Source of the DNA: Congeria kusceri | Lineage: Eukaryota; Mollusca; Bivalvia; Myida; Dreissenidae | NCBI GenBank assembly: GCA_027627225.1 | Contig: CM051040.1 | Coordinates: forward strand, 25,106,134 to 25,170,133 | Direction of reading: 5' to 3' | DNA length: 64,000 nucleotides | Part shown: positions 11,311 to 22,758 of the stretch, one piece after another | Layout: the number at the start of each line of letters is the position of its first letter | How positions within the stretch are numbered: the first letter of the stretch is position 1 | The notes under the pieces: generated by a model | Told to the model about the DNA's origin: nothing | The model's database searches: none | Seen by the model: only the letters and a program-made list of their open reading frames with translations | Program-made: the position numbers and the translations under genes

Positions 11311-11329
11311 AAACTTGAAACTTGAAACT
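11311..11329 (+). repeat. LINE A 3' tail, short heptamer repeat
   Basis: Units of ACTTGAA follow the AATAAA near 11305, a typical slipped-priming tail of a LINE. It abuts the right copy of the 55-bp inverted repeat. Confidence 0.8.
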
Positions 11330-11383
11330 CTCTGAAATTTGATTTATCATCTGCAAATTGGGTTACCGACGTACAGGGGGTGT
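11329..11383. repeat. Right copy of the 55-bp inverted repeat
   Basis: Inverse copy of 3125-3179. It begins within one base of the LINE A tail, so LINE A probably inserted into, or next to, a copy of this dispersed sequence. No matching piece was seen at the LINE 5' side. Confidence 0.6.
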
Positions 11384-11389
11384 AAAATC

Positions 11390-12820
11390 AACGTCACCAA
11401 ATTCCAATATGGTATTGGCCTACATTACAATTTGTTGGATAAAAACCAACCAGTTCACACAGTCACTGGCTATGACTGGTTTATTCATGATATATAATAA
11501 CTCTGTTGGACTTACGCACAATACTTTCCCTATGAAAGATAGCATTTAAGGCCACAACAGATTGATCAGTTGTTCTACGGATTTTGTCCCCCCAAAAAAT
11601 GGAGCGAGCGTGCGAAATAAAAATAACAATATTTTGTTTCCATTTTCGATACAATCGGAGGCGAGCGAAAGGCGCAAAATAAAAACAAAATCCTATCTTG
11701 CCATAGTGATTGAAAATGTCTGCCAAACGCCATCATAACTTGATATCTTGTCAATAATTTCCTCTTCATCTGCTCTGGTCCATAAATTGTTGTCAAAATC
11801 AATATATATGTAATAAACTCAGCAACTATTTTTCCATTTCAGCTTCGAACATGTCCTGCAAAGGGTTTTGTGCAACAAGGCTTCAATAGTGATTCTGCTA
11901 CTTAATTAACACCCGGCAGTAAATACTAAATAGCCCTATCTTAACTATAAGAAAGCAGACCTTATACAAGGTAATTGTCATTTATCAAAATACATATTTG
12001 ATACACCAAATCATTCACTACAACAGTTTAATAACATGAATATGAAATGTCATACAAAACAATTTATGAATGACTAGTATAAGTTCTGTATCTTTAAACG
12101 ACTTAAAACCGTAAACCAGGGCTCACACTGGCTCTTATTTTTCTTGAGCCAATTTGTTAATCGACTGGCAACATCGTTGCGTGTTTCCATGTCAGGGAAT
12201 GTTTATATCTTATTGTTTTAATTGTTATAAAATTATACTTCACTGTGCTGTATATTAATTGCATTATGGCATTAACAAAAGCATTAGTATATTTGATTAT
12301 TATTTTAACATTTTTGTTAATTGTTCATTGCAGTAAACTTTGATAATTATTTTTTATTTCAACATACACTCTTAAAATATCTACAAGATGTCAACAAAAT
12401 ATATCCATAAATAAATTGAAACTAATAACTAACATAATGAATTGGCTTGCACTGTTAAATGTACCTTAATATATAAAAGCTAAACAAAATATTCACCAAA
12501 CAGATACGTTGAATTTATAAAATGGACATGTCAAAAACAACTTAATTTTGTGGATATTAGAAGTAAGAAATCAAGGAAAAAACGCTGGTCGAAACTGTCC
12601 GAAATGTTAACATACCCGATAATCAGTACATTTGGCATATTCCAGACATCCAATTTCACACATCCTTTATCAACAAGATAATCCTTTAATTAACTGTTGT
12701 TTCTGCTGATATAACGAGAGCTTGCTAGCAATCATCTTTAATTAGGCAGTGAATGCTGACAAACAGCTCGTTGTGTTTTCACAAGTTTGATAAAACATGA
12801 TAAGACATTGCTGAGTCGAA
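11390..12820. other. No gene recognised
   Basis: AT-rich intergenic sequence; no motif or array I can support. Confidence 0.5.
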
Positions 12821-13079
12821 ACACGATACGATACGATACGATATATTTATTGCATTAAAACATTATACAATGCTTATTGCAAACATAACAAATGTAAATG
12901 GAGAAAGTACAGAAAACATTTTCTGGAGCAGCAATATTCAAAAACAGATCATCCTTGGTTAAACAAGTAAATAATTAAAATTATTAGTTAGATAACAAAT
13001 TACCAATACAAAGTAATCTACTCATTTGACTCCGATCAATAATCGACACAAATAAACAAAATATTAATATTGATATAAA

Positions 13080-16000
13080 GCATATATGTATATGCAAGTC
13101 AATCTCTAAGCTGGTTTGCGAAAAAAATATATTTTGCCAGATTGTATATTTCTTTTTTGGATTTGGTGTTTAAAAGATTTTGGAACTTAAACATCGATGG
13201 CCAGTGACAATAGTATGGTTTTAGAATATTTTTCCTCAGTTCTCTATATTTAGGGCATACTAATAAAAAATGATATTCCGATTCTACGATATTCATTGTA
13301 CACGAGAAACATTTGTATTTGTGTATCTGCCCGTTTCAATCGCAAATTGATGTCAAGATGTTCGGAACCGAGCGAGAGATGTTCGAACCTTAGGTTCCCG
13401 GATAACATCGAGATATTTTTCCCTGCTTAATGAGTGTTTAAATAGTGAGTAAGATCTTAATCTCGACGAATTGTTAATATCCGAGTACCAGCTTTGACTA
13501 TACATGTCTAATATCCGTTTCTGTATTAGTTCAAATGTATAATTATCAATATTTTGTGTAATCCAAACGTCCGAAAAACCATGTTGATTTAAAATTGTTT
13601 GTATCTGAGAAGCCCAGTTTTTATTCTTGTATGTTTTATTTTGTAAAGTATCTGATCGTAATACGTCATATACGCGTTTTACAATGCTGTTATTGTCTAA
13701 TGAAACTATATTTTTTTCCAATATTTTATCATATTCATTTTTCTGTGTATTGCTAGCTGAATTCTACCGAGTTCGTCGTATAGAGCTGTTAAGTTTGTAG
13801 ATTTTTTGACCCCAATATATTTCGAAGAAATTTAACATGAATCATTTCAATATCGGTGGCTGGGTGAACACCCCATATTTCGCAACAGAAATTTAGTACA
13901 GAGCCAACAAGGGCGTCAAATAGTTTTATTTTTTGATAGATAGGTAATTCTGTATTCTGAAATGTTTGATACAGTTTATTCAATGTAAAAGACGCATGCT
14001 GAGCTATAAGTTTTGTGGACCTATTAAGGTTCCCATTCTTAAACAAATGGATTCCTAAATATTTAAATGACGTAACTACTTCTATGGGGGCTCCATATAT
14101 AGATAAATCAATACTTGTTGCCCTACCGTTTTCAAAAATCATGGCTTTAGTCTTTAAAACATTAATGTTTAGGACCCGTACGTTGCAATAATTTTCTACG
14201 TCTTTTAGCATGGAGCGTAAATATTCGGGAGACTTGGCAAACAGTGCCATGTCATCAGCATAGAAAAGTAAAAATATATTGATTTCTTCCATGGATACTA
14301 TGCCCGAGAGGTTTGATTGATAGAATCAATAAGATCATTAACGAAGAACATGGCAAGTAATGGGGAGCTCGGATCTCCTTGTTTGACCCCTATGAATGAG
14401 TCAAAGGACCCCGATATTGAGGAATGATACCGTACACATGACTTAACGCACGTGTACATTTCCATTACAGCATTAACAAAGTGGCGACTTATATTTTCGT
14501 TCATTAATTTTTGCCATTTTTTATTTATCGTTGTCAGTTGACCATTTATTAAGTCTGTTTAGTAGAATTTGAGAGTATATTTTTGCGACGATATTTATCA
14601 ATGTAATACCTCTGTAATTGTTTGCGTCATTTATGGCGCCTTTTTTGAAAACTGGAGTTATTATGCCGATTCCCCATGATTCAGGATATTCGTGGTTGAG
14701 AAAAATATGATTGTATAGAGACTTAAGAGATGGCCTAATAGTATCTATAGATGATTTGAATAATTCTGCTGGTAATCGGTCAATTCCGGGGCTTTTGTTA
14801 TTAAATCGGATTTCCGCTTCGCTAATATTTGCATCTAGTGAATCGCTGTTTATTGAAGAATCCTTTTGGTCTGTGTTATTCGATTCTTCGTAACTGGGAT
14901 TTAGTGGTTGTTTTCCAAACATGTATTTAAAGTGGCTGTAAAGGTCATCATTGTTAAGATATCCGTCCGCTGTTCTTTCTTAGGCGACGTCTTTTTCATG
15001 GATTTCCAAAATGTGCGGGGGTTCGTTTTAGCTAGGTTACTTATTCGTATTCCTTCCTTTATGCGGTAATTAGATATGGCCTTCTTTTTCGTTTTGTTAC
15101 ATTTAATTCTCGATTTAATGAAATTATTTCTGTTGTGTACAGTTTTATTTCTGTTATATTTATTTCTTAATCGTTTAAACTCGTGCTTGTCTTCGCGACA
15201 TTTGTAATCGAACCACGGTTTACTTGCGTGTTTATAATTGTTACGATTCGATTTTCCCACGCTTTTTCAGAATACATGTTCCGCAGTGGTAAACAATAGG
15301 TCTGTAAATTCTCGTGCAACGTTATGTAATGACCCCGTGCGCAGCGATGCAGATACTTGATTTAGTATGTCACTCTTACTTTACAGTTGAACTTGAAATT
15401 CTGCGATTTTACTATTATCGAAAAGTAGTTTTGTGTCTGTCTGCTCGGGCATATCATATGAGCAGTTGATATTAATATTGCTGACTTCCGAGCACAAAGA
15501 GAATGATATGCTAGAGTGTTCGGAAAATTCATTAAATTCATTAATAGTGAAATTATTTAGAAGCTTAAAAATGTTCGTGCGTTAAGATTAAATAATCTAA
15601 CACGCTCGCTCCTCTTGTCGAGCAAAACGTGAAATCGCCTACAGTGTCATCATTACCTAGACTCCCATTGCCAATAAGAAACCATGACGCCTGACACAGG
15701 TTAAGTAAAGCGCGCCCTGGTGTATCCATGACTTTATCTTTATTGCTACGGGGTAATGTAGGGTAATTACTATCATTAATAAAAGGTTGCTTTACATCTA
15801 AATAATTATCAAATATTATATAATCATTTTCTTCAGCCGTTCGACAGTTCAAATCACCTGTTAAAAATGCTATTCCTAAGTTATCGTATTTGACAAGATC
15901 AGATTATATTGTTTCAAAAAAATCGAAATCACTCGAAAATTGCGAAAAATTTGAACTACTAGGAGGTCGATATGCATGGCAAATATAGACATCATTTTTA

Positions 16001-16320
16001 TGTACTAAGATAGAGTTATCTAACTTTACCCATAAAATTCTATTTGTGTCTTTGCTAATTATTGAAATGTGGCTTTTAAGAAAACTTTTAAATACACTGA
16101 GATACCACCACTATAGCGTCCGGATCGATTCTGTTTCTTACGTCCATAAATATGTTCACAGCAAAAAACCATTTATGTCCATATTTGCAGTGTTGTTTGG
16201 TGGGATCCATGTTTCGCAAAAGAAAGCAACGTCACATTCATTGATTATAATTTAAAAGTATGGGTCTGCTAGTTTTCGACGAAGTCCGTAGACATTCCAG
16301 GATGATACCCTGACGTCACA
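13080..16320 (-). pseudogene. LINE B ORF2 remnant (endonuclease and RT)
   Basis: Endonuclease pieces: SSWNVYGLRRK (about 16310-16270), FFCETW (about 16228), LTGDLN (about 15862), STRGASVLDYL (near 15590). RT pieces: NNKSPGIDRL and FKKGAINDANNYRGITL (14870-14590), GVKQGDPSSPLL (near 14380), FYADDMALFAK (near 14265), and SRFRTS/ETGRYTN and EYHFLLVC at the C-terminal end (13380-13230). At about 14505-14521 the frame jumps from WSTDNDK to WQKLMNEN, skipping the FGF...FIDYEK region, an internal deletion of roughly 55 codons. At least five frame changes are needed to read it through. Confidence 0.9.
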
Positions 16321-16545
16321 CTCCTGTTGACGTCCCTAGTTGACATTCCAGGATGATACCCTGACGGCACACTCCTGTTGACGTCCCTAGTTGACATTCC
16401 AGGATGATACCCTGATGGCACAATCCTGTTGACGTCCCTAGCTGACATTCCAGGATGATACCCTGATGGCACACTCCTGTTGACGTCCCTAGTTGACATT
16501 CCAGGATGATACCCTGATGGCACACTCTTGTTGACGTCCCTAGTT
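16291..16545 (-). repeat. 51-bp minisatellite made from the LINE B ORF1/ORF2 junction
   Basis: Five units of exactly 51 bp start at 16291, 16342, 16393, 16444 and 16495. On the minus strand in the endonuclease frame each unit reads N-stop-GRQQEC..RVSSWNV, 17 codons, so each carries the ORF1 UAG and the first endonuclease motif. The copy next to the endonuclease body (16291-16341) continues into YGLRRK. Because 51 is a multiple of three, other frames stay open and give spurious repeat proteins. Confidence 0.9.
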
Positions 16546-17273
16546 GCCCTCGGCGCTGGTCGGGGGTGTGTACGGATTGCCGTCAATGTACAGCGTTTTC
16601 CCCACGAATTTGACATCCTTTCCTGCGTCCTTGGCCCGTCGCCTCTTTCTCTTTGCCATAGTGGAATTTTGCCACTATGGGTCGGGGTCTGTCGCGCCGG
16701 CCTTGACCTCGCCGACCTTGGCGGTATGCCGAGTCGAAAGTAAGCTGACCGTCTAACTGCATCACCTCGTTTATAACCTTGTTAAGTACTTTAGCACAGT
16801 CTTCACTCTGACCAAGGTCTACTTCCGGTACCCCGTAAAACACGAGGTTGTCTCGCATGGACTTAATCTCAAGTTCTGTCATTTTTTCTTCAGTTTTTTA
16901 TTGTTGTGTCTGAAGAAATGTACACTTTTTCTCAAGCGATGTGCAGCTTTTTTCAACGCTTTCAGTTCATTATCCTTTTCGTCAACCTTTGAGGCAATGT
17001 AATGTGCTGAGTTTTCAGTTTCGGCGACACGCTGTTCGACCTCTGTGACCTTCACCTCAATTTTTCAGAGAACCTGGTCGTAATTGCATATATGCTCTTT
17101 TCAATTCTGTCAATGGCCTTTAGTTTGGGTTTTAGGTCCTTGATTTCCTGTAGTATTTCAGTGACCCATGGTGGCTGAAACTAAGTTCCAAAATTGAAGG
17201 GGGAGCAACTGGATGGGGTACTCTGACCAAAGCTGGGGTGTGGCATGCCGAAAGGGGGCTGTGAATATGCCAT
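16540..17273 (-). pseudogene. LINE B ORF1 remnant
   Basis: Begins MAYSQPPFGMPH at 17273, a Pro/Ser-rich start, then a coiled-coil stretch broken by stops (17180-16890). The RNA-binding domain follows: KSMRDNLVFYGVPE (near 16860) and RPRPIVAKFHYG (near 16690). After a frame change the C-terminus reads KTLYIDGNPYTPP and ends SAEGN-UAG at 16542-16540. The C-terminal frame is the same as that of the endonuclease SSWNV. Confidence 0.8.
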
Positions 17274-17399
17274 ATTTAACCAATAAAACCAATTTGTATC
17301 TTCGTAATTGTCTGAGTTTATTGTTTTCTCGATTGTAAAGTCAGTGCTACCTTGTTTACATTTCTTTTAAATGTTCTCACTGCACGTGGTCCCCGTGCG

Positions 17400-19230
17400 G
17401 CACGTATCCAAATCAGACAATGGCGATATCACTTTTCGTTTTTGTTTTCGCTTATTTATGTCTTTCTGTCTTGGGTTTTTGTCTCGTTCGTTTGCAGACA
17501 TCAACACAAACACTTATATTTTCCTTTAGTCCAAAAAGATTTAGAATTTAATATCACTAAATACTACAAATTATCCAAAATTTGAGCACATTTTCCCGCA
17601 CATTCTCCATTCAAAACCAGGTGATCAAACACATGACAGCTGTGCCAGACTGGCTATTGGAGAGTAACGGTTTGGGTCATAAATTATGTGCTCTGTACAT
17701 AAACCAGTCTCCGCAAAGTGCCTTATTCACGTTTATATCAGTACCAATTGCTTGTTATGATTTGGGGACACAACGAAGTCGGCGTTTAACGTAAAATGAG
17801 ACTCTTTGATGAAAACTTCATTTAAAAAATCGGGCCTTAAGGATAATTGTTGACTGTATTCATGAGTAGCAAGCCAGTCAGAAAATTCAAGTACACACGG
17901 TTTCCTATAATTAAAATATCAGTTCTCGTTCCTTGTTTTTTGCCCTGTTTTCTTTAAAAGGACTGGACAAATATTATGAATGTTTCCTTTAAAGGTGAAC
18001 GGCCATGTTTTGACATACATTTGATATTTTGTAGATAAAAGTCAGTAGATTACAATGTTGCTTATGTAAAATTTGAAAATTATTAGTTTGATGCTTAAAA
18101 ACGATGATTGTGTTCATCGGCAATTTCCGTACGCCGCTCGGTAATTTCCGCCGCCATGTTCTTGATGACGTAGTTAAATCCCAACGCTCCATTAATAAGA
18201 TAGGTCGCCATAATTACTTACTAAATATCTTTAACAAAAATTGGCATTTAAACAATTCTTTTATGACAATATTTTGTTTTTAGTTATTGTTAGTCGTTGT
18301 GCTTGCTTTTAACATATCACAACAGCTATTTAAAATGAATTTTATCGTATTAAAACAACTTCTTGCGGGACGAATAAATGACAATTAGCACATGCATCAT
18401 TTATATGTTAGTAGATTATGCCAATTTGTATTACTTACCTTTTCGTTGATCGTCAATCTAGCTTATTCATACTTATTTTTATTCTTTTATATTTCCATAC
18501 AAGTATGATAATAAAGAAGTACGATTTATAATAGAAAACTCCCATCACTTTTCAGACAGATCACAATCGTATGTTTGGTAGTTAATCCTCTTAATTGTTT
18601 ATGTTGCTCATTTATATGACTTTTTTATAACCGAGTGTTATTTAACCGTTGCATTTTTCACTTCAAACTATATTCAAGATGTCAGTTTATACAGTAGATG
18701 TTTCATCATGCCTTGAATTAATGGCAGTTTGTATACGACCCCTTATTATGCCATGTGACAAACAGGATGTTGTTTTGATAATTGGATACCTCTCTTTAAA
18801 ATGTGCAATAACGCTGTTACAGTTTGCTAGTGTAATGACTGTAATTATTAGCATCTACAAAAGAAATATGTTCGTGCAGTGAAAGTTTATGAATGTGAAA
18901 TATTTATGTGTCTTTTTCAATTTATCATGCACTTTAACTAAAGAACATATCCATTTCATGATGTTTCACATGGAAAAAGTATATGCATGTGATATGATAA
19001 CGCACACACATGCCGACAATTTATGTATTGTTTTATTTTTACGCGTTTTCAAAAAGTACTTGCATGCTGCAAGTTATCATAATATTGCTTACAATATATG
19101 TTCAGTATATCTATAATCGGGATAGTTAAACATTTTTTGGATATATTATTTTCTCATATTTAATAAAGTCACTGTTTCAGCAACAGGCTGTTTATCATTA
19201 TATGAACATCGTCCTTACAATCTTGTACAA
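17400..19230. other. No gene recognised; dispersed-repeat-like patches
   Basis: A block at about 17985-18210 (AAGGTGAACGGCCATG at one side, ATGGCGACCTATC on the minus strand at the other) has the look of a short dispersed element, but I could not fix its ends. The rest is AT-rich with no support for genes. Confidence 0.4.
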
Positions 19231-19299
19231 TTTTATTAGACAGGCTTCTTATATAGCCATAAATCTGAATTATCTACAACATTTGTATTGAAATCATAT

Positions 19300-19553
19300 G
19301 GGATTCTCTCCCATATGGCCATCGCCCCAAGAAGACTTGTTAGTTGGGTTACGATGGATAGTCTATACAGGAGACGCCCCGTTCCAGAGACGATGGGTCT
19401 TTTAGTGCCCGGTGTGAAGCACCTAGTACACTGCACCTCGGTTTAACGTCTCATGCGAAAGACGAGTTAGTAGGTTAGGGTGTAGCGGGGGCTCGAACCT
19501 GCGACCCCTGAGTTGTGAAACCAGTGCGTTACCACTAGACCACGGATCCGCCT
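19300..19553 (-). mobile_element. tRNA-headed SINE (second family)
   Basis: Minus strand from 19553: tRNA-like head with A box TGGTCTAGTGGTAACGC and B box GGTTCGAGCCC, then a body containing GAGACGTTAAACCGAGG, a core motif seen in many aquatic-invertebrate SINEs. The anticodon loop would read CAC. The 3' end is uncertain (somewhere between 19240 and 19320). No target duplication was found. Confidence 0.75.
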
Positions 19554-20557
19554 CTACTGTTTGATTCTAAAGATAGTTGAATTTAAATTGCCAATGCATA
19601 AGGCTGAACTACTGCAACAAATCAGATTACGTCTAAGTCTAGTATAAATATGATTCGTAAACCTATCAACCAATCAGCAATCAGGATTTGCCATGCCCAC
19701 AGCTTGTCAAACCTTCATATTACTTTTGACACGTTATTGTGTAGGAATACACAGGATATTGTCATGTTGTTTGTCGGGGCCATAAAGTTTATGATCTCGG
19801 TCGTGGTGACAGCAGGAAGCCCAGACTACTTTCCATTGATCTCAAAGATAAAATATTGTTATCGTTTGTAATAACACAAAGTGGTACTAAGTAAACGATC
19901 CCTATAGCAGATGTCTAAGACGAAGAAAGAAAGGACTATGTGTAGTCTATTTGTATCAAATGTTGCCAAATATTTACATTAGAATATGATTTTATAATCT
20001 ACATTTATCTGACACATCCTACTTAATATAAATTATGTCTTAGGTTATTGTAACTTAATGAAATAACGTGAGTTTTGAAGTAATTTGAACAGTCTATATA
20101 TAAAACAATCAACGCGTTGGGAAGAATATACGTCACTTCCGGTTTGAAACAAAGTGGCGTATCGATAGAAATGCGCGCAAAATCATGTTGTCTTTTATGC
20201 TATACTCGCTTATAAAAGCGTTATTTATGAAAACTGATACGAGAAGTTGATTTGTTATGGCTCAAACTATGTTTCTAAAGAATAAATAACATTTGTTAGA
20301 AGCTTGGCCTTTCACCTTTAACTTCGTATTTCGGATACGTAGATAGTAGCGTTGCATTGCAAAGGACATTTATCATAGACTGAACTTGAGTTGCACATAA
20401 TAGAACAAAGCCTATGTGCTATTCCTTAAAACGGTAATGGCCTACTCAACTGAATTCGAATTAATATAAGATTCGCCATTGACTTTATCGTCAGCAGCAG
20501 CACTGGAATCATCATCATGTAATCCAATTCAGCAACACAATCAAATACATTTAAGAC

Positions 20558-20809
20558 GTGTCGTGGGAAAATCGGGCTAAATGCATCGGCGTTAAGTGTC
20601 GTCCCGGATAAGCATGTGCAATCCTAACAGGCTAATCCGGGACGACACTTTCCGCCTACAGTGGATTTATGTTTAGGAGAGACTTCCTTCAAACATAAAA
20701 ATATCACAAGAGCGGGAAGTATCGTCCTGGATAAGCCTGTGCGGACTGCACAGGCTGATCCAGTACGGCACTTTACGCCGATGCATTATGCTCGGGCTTC
20801 CAACGACAC
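20558..20809. mobile_element. Double-hairpin MITE-like element
   Basis: The ends are imperfect inverted repeats (GTGTCGTGGGAA and TTCCAACGACAC) and continue into ATGCATCGGCG and its complement. Inside are two smaller hairpins: GTCGTCCCGGATAAGC with its partner near 20632-20650, and GGATAAGCCTGTGCGG with its partner near 20740-20760. This nested design matches a repeat I remember from bivalve genomes. Non-coding. Confidence 0.75.
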
Positions 20810-20939
20810 TATTTATATTTATCAAAAGGTAAATGAATGTGCTGGGAATTTTACAGAGAAATCTCACATTAAACAACTGTGACACGGTAAAGGCATAGAC
20901 GACAATGGAGACATGGAAGAAAGTTTAGAAAAAAAAATG

Positions 20940-21060
20940 TTGTCGGGCGGGTCATGTTAGAATCGAAATAATTTTCGCTTTATCGTTGTTTATCGGCTAA
21001 CGCCATCGTGGTTTAATTCATATACATCAGATCTACAGATCGCTGTTTGTTAGCAGATAA
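20940..21060. repeat. Partial copy of the fold-back element at 21412-21536
   Basis: Shares the left arm (TATCGTTGTTTATCGGC) and a following CGCCATCGTGGTT block with the element at 21412; a diverged right arm lies near 21045. Confidence 0.55.
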
Positions 21061-21411
21061 ACAACTCTTTATTGAAACTTATTGTAAATAAAATGTGTAG
21101 TTCCGCACAACAACAAAATTCTTCACAAAACACATTTTAATCACTGAAACGCATTTAGAAGTTGCACTTTGTAATATCTTTCATTGTCTGTTTTATTTCT
21201 TATCCACTATTTTAAATGTTTTAAATAAGTTACTGTAATATGATACTCGCTGATTGTTCTATTGACAAAGAACAAAATTATCGTTGTTAAACTAACTAAT
21301 AAACAACGCAAAAAGTAGTCCCGACTCTGAGCGCAGCATAGTAACATGTTCTTCTTATTACAATTGCAAAAATATTTGTCAAGTCATGTTTTAATCGAAA
21401 TAATGTTTGCA

Positions 21412-21536
21412 TTATCGTTGTTTATCGGCCAATAAACAACTCTTTGTCGATCTGATGCGTGGCTGACGCCCTCGTGGTTCAATTCCTACGCATAAGAACT
21501 CCACGACGTTGTTTATTGGCCGATAAACAACGATAA
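21412..21536. mobile_element. Fold-back element with perfect 28-bp arms
   Basis: Arms at 21412-21439 and 21509-21536 are exact inverse complements over 28 bp (outer bases TTATCGTTG, inner bases AATAAACAA), with a 69-base loop. Such perfection suggests recent origin or gene conversion between arms. Confidence 0.85.
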
Positions 21537-22485
21537 ATCGAAAATAATTTCTTAATTTACAAATGAAAAATTTAATTGCTAAATGATGACTATAAGAAGT
21601 ATTGTATCGCATGTATAGGCCTTCCCCAAAACTAGGTGATCTCCCTTGGAAATTACCTCCCGTTATTGCATATTCACATCCGCCATATTTGAAAACCGAC
21701 TTCCGGCGACATTTTCCTTAGCTTGCCATATAAAGTATTATAGATCTAAGCTTTCAAAACTTGTAATAGAAATTGTTTAAACCATATGTTTTTGATTAAC
21801 TATTATGAAAAAATAATAGAGGACATATGTTACAAAAATGAATCAATAAAACTAAATGTAGTATCGTTTTAAACTCATTAACATTTTATTTACACCGATG
21901 CTGAAGTCAGGTGCAACAATAGCAACATATAAACAGCAGGTAGAAAAGCAAACCAATTATGAGCAACACTCCCAAACCGTCAAACCTGTCATTGCCGTTC
22001 ACTGTATTTATTATATTACATACAGAGTGATTTTTTTACATGTACAGGTACTCTATTAATGATGTATATTGGATTTGTGCATACACTATGTATGTATTTC
22101 ACTCCTTATTTTATCTGGAAACAATATCAGGTTTAATGTATTATTAAGCATAAACATTTTAAGAGAAAACATGTATACCAAACAAAAATGGAATATAATT
22201 GGTCGCCATTACAGTCTATAACGGTCCAGATTTAGACCTTTGCCCCTACAAAACTATCAACTTTTACATGACACTGGCTTTCAATTGTTTATCACTGACA
22301 ATGAGTGTGTTTTAATTTAGTCAACAGTTTTGAAATCACGGTAATAATAATAAGAAAAAAACACAAAACTGTAAAAAGACCAAATAAATAATGCAATATA
22401 TCGGTATGAACATTCATATTGCAATATTTTATTGCAGAATCAAATATTGCAATAAACCAATTAACCGGTATATTGTGACACCTCC

Positions 22486-22529
22486 AGTTGTGAAGCTAGT
22501 GCGTTACCACTAGACCACGGATCAGCCAC
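22486..22529 (-). mobile_element. SINE head fragment
   Basis: Minus strand carries the first part of the same tRNA-like head as the SINE at 19553 (CCGTGGTCTAGTGGTAACGC, then TTCACAACT). It stops before the B box. Confidence 0.65.
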
Positions 22530-22758
22530 TGTGGTTGTTTCGTTACGATGTGCATGTAACGATGTCCTAAACACGACACCAGGGCCCGAGGTTATAAAAC
22601 TCTTGAGATCGAGCTCACAACTCAAATCTCAACTCCCAGCTCAGCCTGAGACCGAACTCAGAAAATATGAGACTATAAAAAATTTACTCCGATCTCAAAC
22701 TCAAGCTGAGCAAGAAATCCTGAGATTGATTGCTACCAGTCTCAGAGTCAATCTCAAA

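Larger units (their letters stand above)
6480..11329 (+). mobile_element. LINE A, near-intact non-LTR retrotransposon
   Basis: Complete order: ORF1 (coiled coil plus RNA-binding domain), ORF2 (APE-type endonuclease, reverse transcriptase, C-terminal zinc knuckle), 3' UTR, AATAAA, then a short heptamer tail (ACTTGAA units, 11311-11329). ORF2 has no stop or frameshift over 1151 codons, so the copy is young. The 5' end is not defined; I place it before 6589 where AT-rich leader begins. No target-site duplication was found by eye. The clade is left open (L1/CR1/Jockey-like are all possible). Confidence 0.93.
12822..17273 (-). mobile_element. LINE B, decayed minus-strand retrotransposon
   Basis: Related to LINE A but a different subfamily. 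Read on the minus strand: ORF1 from ATG at 17273, junction minisatellite, endonuclease, RT, zinc knuckle, and a 3' pentamer tail (ATACG units, about 12826-12842). Several frameshifts, stops and an internal deletion show it is inactive. Confidence 0.9.

Noticed and set aside
16269..16616. Repeat protein (RDVNRSVPSGYHPGMS units) on the minus strand
   Set aside because: Wrong-frame reading of the 51-bp minisatellite derived from the LINE B junction.
17989..18208. Small minus-strand gene starting MATYLINGALG
   Set aside because: About 38 codons only, no splice continuation, and the surrounding sequence looks like a dispersed repeat.
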